From: Propionibacteriaceae bacterium
GTDB lineage: Bacteria; Actinomycetota; Actinomycetes; Propionibacteriales; Propionibacteriaceae
Length of the DNA: 7,365 nt
Direction of reading: 5' to 3'
NCBI GenBank assembly: GCA_003158895.1
Contig: PMLO01000083.1
Span: 6,988-14,352 of the forward strand
In this document: piece after piece, positions 4,529 to 7,365 of the stretch
Layout: each line of letters starts with the position of its first letter
Numbering within the stretch: the stretch's first letter is position 1
Position numbers and translations under genes: made by a program
The notes under the pieces: generated by a model
Seen by the model: only the letters and a program-made list of their open reading frames with translations
Told to the model about the DNA's origin: nothing
Database searches by the model: none

Positions 4529-5572
4529 ATGGACAAGTTAAGGATCGCCGTCATCGGCGCGGGGTACTGGGGACCGAACCTCGTACGCAACTTCAGGAAC
4601 AGTCCTGACTGGGATCTTGTCGCCGTCTGCGACCTTGACCCACAACGCGCCGCTCGAGTCGTCGGCGACCGTTCGACCGTCGCCGTCGAGACCGATGTGT
4701 CCCGGCTCGTGCACCGGGATGACGTGGACGCCATCGCCATCGCCACCCCAGCGCGCACCCACGCCGATCTCGCCATCGCCGCCCTGGAGGCCGGCAAGCA
4801 CGTCCTTGTGGAAAAGCCGCTGGCGACCAACCTGGAGGACGCGCGACGCATGGTCCAGGTGGCATCGGACATGGGCCGGGCGCTGATGCTCGATCACACG
4901 TTCTGCTACACGCCGGCCGTGAGGCACATCCGCCAGACGATCGCAGACGGCGTTATCGGCGACGTGCTGTACGTCGACTCGGTCCGCATCAACCTCGGCT
5001 TGGTGCAACCCGACATCAACGTCTTCTGGGATCTGGCCCCGCACGACCTGTCCATCCTTGACTTCATCCTGCCGTCGGGCCTCGACGTGGGTCCGGTGAC
5101 GGCCACGGGAGCCGATCCTCTCGGCACAGGAAGGGCCTGCCTCGGTCACGCCAGCCTGCCACTCCCGGGCGGAGGAATCGCCAACATTACGGTCAACTGG
5201 CTCTCCCCCACCAAGATCCGCTCCTTCGTGGTCGGGGGGCGGAAAAGCACTCTGGTATGGGACGACCTGAATCCCATGCAGCCGGTGGCGCTGCACGACC
5301 GCGGGGTCCATATGGCAAAGCGTCCGGACGACCTGGCCGAGCGCACGCAGCTCACCGTGTCCTACCACATGGGCGACATCCACGTCCCGGCACTGCCGGG
5401 CGGTGAGGCGCTCGGGCTCATGGTTGAGGAGTTCGCCGCCTCGATCCGCGAAGGACGTCCACCGCTCACAGACGGCGAGTCGGGCCTGCGTGTCCTGACG
5501 GTGCTCCACGCCATCGACGAGAGTCTCGCCACCGGTCGTGCGGTGGCACTGCAGCAGGAGGTCGCACGGTGA
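4529..5572 (+). CDS. Gfo/Idh/MocA-family NAD(P)-dependent sugar oxidoreductase
   Basis: A 347-residue cytosolic dehydrogenase, the usual length for the family. The N-terminal Rossmann fold starts IAVIGAGYWGPNLVRNF (6-22) with the GxGxxG-type dinucleotide loop, and D35 ends the second strand (VAVCD). The conserved ATPARTHADLAIAALEAGKHVLVEKPLA (72-99) carries catalytic K96 in EKP, and the C-terminal domain shows WDLAPHDLSIL (167-177) with the D168/H172 pair. In polysaccharide loci, relatives such as WlbA/WbpB oxidise C3 of a UDP-amino sugar or uronic acid to a ketone for an aminotransferase. The DegT gene two places downstream makes that role likely here, but the substrate is inferred. Start ATG 4529 has a strong GAGGAGGAA site just upstream. 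It heads a tight three-gene cluster, overlapping the next gene by 4 bp. Other family reactions, such as inositol or glucose dehydrogenation, cannot be excluded. Confidence 0.92.
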   Translation: MDKLRIAVIGAGYWGPNLVRNFRNSPDWDLVAVCDLDPQRAARVVGDRSTVAVETDVSRLVHRDDVDAIAIATPARTHADLAIAALEAGKHVLVEKPLATNLEDARRMVQVASDMGRALMLDHTFCYTPAVRHIRQTIADGVIGDVLYVDSVRINLGLVQPDINVFWDLAPHDLSILDFILPSGLDVGPVTATGADPLGTGRACLGHASLPLPGGGIANITVNWLSPTKIRSFVVGGRKSTLVWDDLNPMQPVALHDRGVHMAKRPDDLAERTQLTVSYHMGDIHVPALPGGEALGLMVEEFAASIREGRPPLTDGESGLRVLTVLHAIDESLATGRAVALQQEVAR

Positions 5573-6558
5573 CGTCGTTGCGCGGCGCGACCGCCCTGGT
5601 CACCGGCGGCGCCGGGACGATCGGATCGACCGTCGTCGACCAGCTGCTGGACGCCGGTGTTGCCGAGATCCGCGTGCTGGACAGCCTGGTCCGCGGTCGG
5701 CGAGCGAACCTGCGCGATGCCCTTGCCGACCCTCGTACGCACCTGGTCGAGGGCGACATCCGGGACCGCGATCTCGTCCACGACATCACGCAGGGCAGCG
5801 ACCTGGTGTTCCATCTCGCGGCGATCAGGATCACCCAGTGCGCTGAGGAACCGCGCCTGGCCAATGAGGTGCTCATCGACGGCACGTTCAACGTCGTCGA
5901 GGCAGCGGCCGAGCATCACGTCGGCAAGGTCATCGCCTCGTCGTCCGCGTCGGTGTACGGGCTGGCGGAGGAGTTCCCCACCACCGAGCGGCACCACCCG
6001 TGGAACAACGACACGTTCTACGGCTGGGCGAAGGTGATGAACGAGGGGATGCTCAAGAGCTTCCGCGCCATGCAGGGCCTCGACTACGTCGCGCTGCGCT
6101 ACTTCAACGTGTACGGCCCACGGATGGACATCCACGGTCTGTACACGGAGGTACTGATCCGGTGGATGCAGCGGATCGCGGCGGGGCAACCGCCGCTGAT
6201 CTTCGGGGACGGCTTGCAGACGATGGACTTCGTCTTCACCACCGACATCGCGCGGGCCAACCTGCTGGCGGCTGCCTCGGACGTGACGGAGGGCGTGTAC
6301 AACATCGCCAGCGAGCAGGAGACCTCCCTGCGCGGCCTGGCGGAGGCGCTGTTGCGGACGATGGGCTCGGAGGCGTCCATCGAGTTCGGGCCCGAGCGTC
6401 AGGTCAACGGCGTCACGCGTCGGTTGGCGTCCACCGCGGCCGCCCGGCGCGACCTGGCGTGGACGGCCAGCATCGGGCTGGACGATGGACTCCGCCGGCT
6501 GGTCGACTGGTGGCTCGTCGAGCGTGAGACCGATGCCGAGCTCAGCGGAGTGGTGTGA
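5569..6558 (+). CDS. Extended SDR NAD-dependent nucleotide-sugar epimerase/dehydratase
   Basis: A 329-residue extended short-chain dehydrogenase related to UDP-sugar 4-epimerases. The NAD-binding loop TGGAGTIG is at 12-19, an acidic residue follows at D38, and FHLAAI is at 81-86. The catalytic residues are intact: S126 in SSSASVYG and Y151/K155 in FYGWAKV. RYFNVYGPRM (177-186) and FGDGLQTMDFVFTTDIARA (212-230) are typical substrate-binding and DFVYV-type motifs. It probably epimerises or otherwise modifies a UDP- or dTDP-linked hexose through a 4-keto intermediate, supplying the neighbouring oxidoreductase and aminotransferase; the precise substrate is not readable. The GTG start at 5569 overlaps the previous stop as GTGA, indicating translational coupling, and the next gene begins 1 nt after its stop. 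The C-terminal segment after 310 is short and polar. Confidence in family is high, in reaction moderate. Confidence 0.92.
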   Translation: MTSLRGATALVTGGAGTIGSTVVDQLLDAGVAEIRVLDSLVRGRRANLRDALADPRTHLVEGDIRDRDLVHDITQGSDLVFHLAAIRITQCAEEPRLANEVLIDGTFNVVEAAAEHHVGKVIASSSASVYGLAEEFPTTERHHPWNNDTFYGWAKVMNEGMLKSFRAMQGLDYVALRYFNVYGPRMDIHGLYTEVLIRWMQRIAAGQPPLIFGDGLQTMDFVFTTDIARANLLAAASDVTEGVYNIASEQETSLRGLAEALLRTMGSEASIEFGPERQVNGVTRRLASTAAARRDLAWTASIGLDDGLRRLVDWWLVERETDAELSGVV

Positions 6559-6559
6559 C

Positions 6560-7365
6560 GTGGAGCGCATCAACGTCATGCAGCCGTGGCTCGGCGAGGA
6601 AGAAGTTGCCGCGGTCAGCGAGGTACTGCGCTCCGGTTGGGTGGCACAGGGCCCGAAGGTGAAACAGTTCGAGGAGGCGTTCGCGCCGCGCATGCAGTCT
6701 CCGTACGCGGTGGCCGTGTCGTCCTGTACGACGGCGCTTCACCTGGCTCTGCACGTCGCGGGGCTCGGACCCGGCGACCAGGTCGTGGTGCCGTCGTTCT
6801 CGTTCATCGCCACCACGAACGCGGTTCGCTACGTGGGTGCCGAACCGGTCTTCGCCGACGTCGATGCCATCACCGGGAACATCACCGCCGGTACGGTCGC
6901 GCCGCACCTGACGTCACGGACGCGGGCGGTCATCGCGGTCGACCAGGGCGGCGTCCCCGTCGACCTGGACCCGCTTCGAGAGCTGTGTGACCCGCGCGGG
7001 GTCCTGGTGCTCGAGGACGCAGCGTGCGGCGCAGGCTCGGTCTACCGAGGGCGGCCCGTGGGCGCCGGCGCCGAGATCACCGCGTGGTCGTTCCACCCTC
7101 GGAAGCTCCTCACCACCGGCGAAGGCGGCATGCTCACTACCTCCCGAGAGGACTGGGCCGTACGCGCCCGGCGGCTGCGCGAGCATGCCATGAGTGTGTC
7201 GGCTGCGGACCGGCACGCGAGTACGCTCGCGCCGCCGGAGACGTACGACGAGGTGGGCTTCAACTTCCGCATGACCGACCTGCAGGCCGCGGTCGGACTC
7301 GTACAGCTAGGTCGGTTGGACGCGATCATCGCTCGACGCAGGCTGCTCGCGGGTCGCTACCAGGA
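6560..7365 (+). CDS. DegT/DnrJ/EryC1/StrS PLP-dependent sugar aminotransferase (3' end cut by window)
   Basis: The first 268 residues of a family usually 370-400 long; the frame stays open to the window edge, so roughly 100 C-terminal residues are missing. These enzymes transfer an amino group, usually from glutamate, to a keto-sugar nucleotide. The N-terminus VERINVMQPWLGEEEVAAVSEVLRSGWVAQGP is characteristic. Further motifs are SSCTTALHLAL (54-64), VVVPSFSFIATTNAV (75-89), VLEDAACGAGS (150-160) with D153 expected to contact the PLP ring nitrogen, and SFHPRKLLTTGEGGM (177-191) with Schiff-base lysine K182. GFNFRMTDLQAAVGLVQL (233-250) follows. GTG 6560 is taken as start because it lies 1 nt after the upstream stop, keeps the conserved N-terminus and has GGAG 9 nt before it; ATG 6578 is the alternative. 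The operon context suggests it aminates the product of the Gfo-type oxidoreductase. Confidence 0.93.
   Translation, partial: MERINVMQPWLGEEEVAAVSEVLRSGWVAQGPKVKQFEEAFAPRMQSPYAVAVSSCTTALHLALHVAGLGPGDQVVVPSFSFIATTNAVRYVGAEPVFADVDAITGNITAGTVAPHLTSRTRAVIAVDQGGVPVDLDPLRELCDPRGVLVLEDAACGAGSVYRGRPVGAGAEITAWSFHPRKLLTTGEGGMLTTSREDWAVRARRLREHAMSVSAADRHASTLAPPETYDEVGFNFRMTDLQAAVGLVQLGRLDAIIARRRLLAGRYQ

Noticed and set aside
5362..6693. 443-codon open frame on the minus strand across the SDR gene
   Set aside because: It is antisense to a gene with a complete set of SDR motifs, shows no domain of its own, and is explained by high GC at third positions removing stops on the opposite strand.
1..7365. CRISPR arrays, insertion sequences, tRNA or rRNA genes, phage genes
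   Set aside because: No repeat-spacer pattern, transposase, terminal inverted repeats, structural RNA or phage-type protein was seen on either strand.

Overview
The window is GC-rich bacterial DNA with strong G/C bias at third codon positions, GTG and TTG starts alongside ATG, and tightly coupled genes. Together with the protein families present, this points to an actinobacterium (Actinomycetota). I cannot name the genus from the sequence alone.

Left part (1-447): the 3' end of a 6-phosphogluconate dehydrogenase gene, cut by the window edge inside its catalytic HNGIEYG motif. It converges on a leftward pair of membrane-protein genes.

Middle-left module (473-2495): a leftward two-gene operon encodes a six-helix DUF4386-type membrane protein (898-1617) and a four-helix membrane protein of unknown function (473-901), which overlap by ATGA. 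A TetR-family regulator is transcribed divergently from a TTG start (1758-2495). The 140-bp gap between them holds two nearly identical 19-bp palindromes whose centres are 34 bp apart. One fills the 17-bp spacer of a TTGACA/TAGTCT promoter facing the membrane genes. The other lies at about +5 to +23. This is a textbook layout for repression by the adjacent TetR protein, which probably releases the membrane pair on binding an unknown ligand.

Intergenic region (2496-2897): about 400 bp with no convincing gene. Its last 160 bp contain a 50-bp patch of only 40% GC and a set of competing G-run/C-run pairings that end in a hairpin over the ribosome-binding site of the next gene.

Right part (2898-7365): the start of a rightward surface-polysaccharide locus. 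It begins with a complete polyprenyl-phosphate sugar-1-phosphate transferase, which puts the first sugar on the lipid carrier. After a 167-bp gap come three tightly linked nucleotide-sugar genes: a Gfo/Idh/MocA oxidoreductase, an extended SDR epimerase/dehydratase (GTGA overlap), and a DegT/DnrJ/EryC1/StrS PLP aminotransferase (1-nt gap, cut by the right edge). Together they can plausibly make an amino sugar by oxidation to a ketosugar followed by transamination. The phosphotransferase, or later glycosyltransferases outside the window, would then use it to build an exopolysaccharide, capsule or cell-wall glycan.

The protein families are all known. The less ordinary content is the twin-operator control region, the uncharacterised membrane pair, and the structured leaders ahead of the phosphotransferase and oxidoreductase genes.
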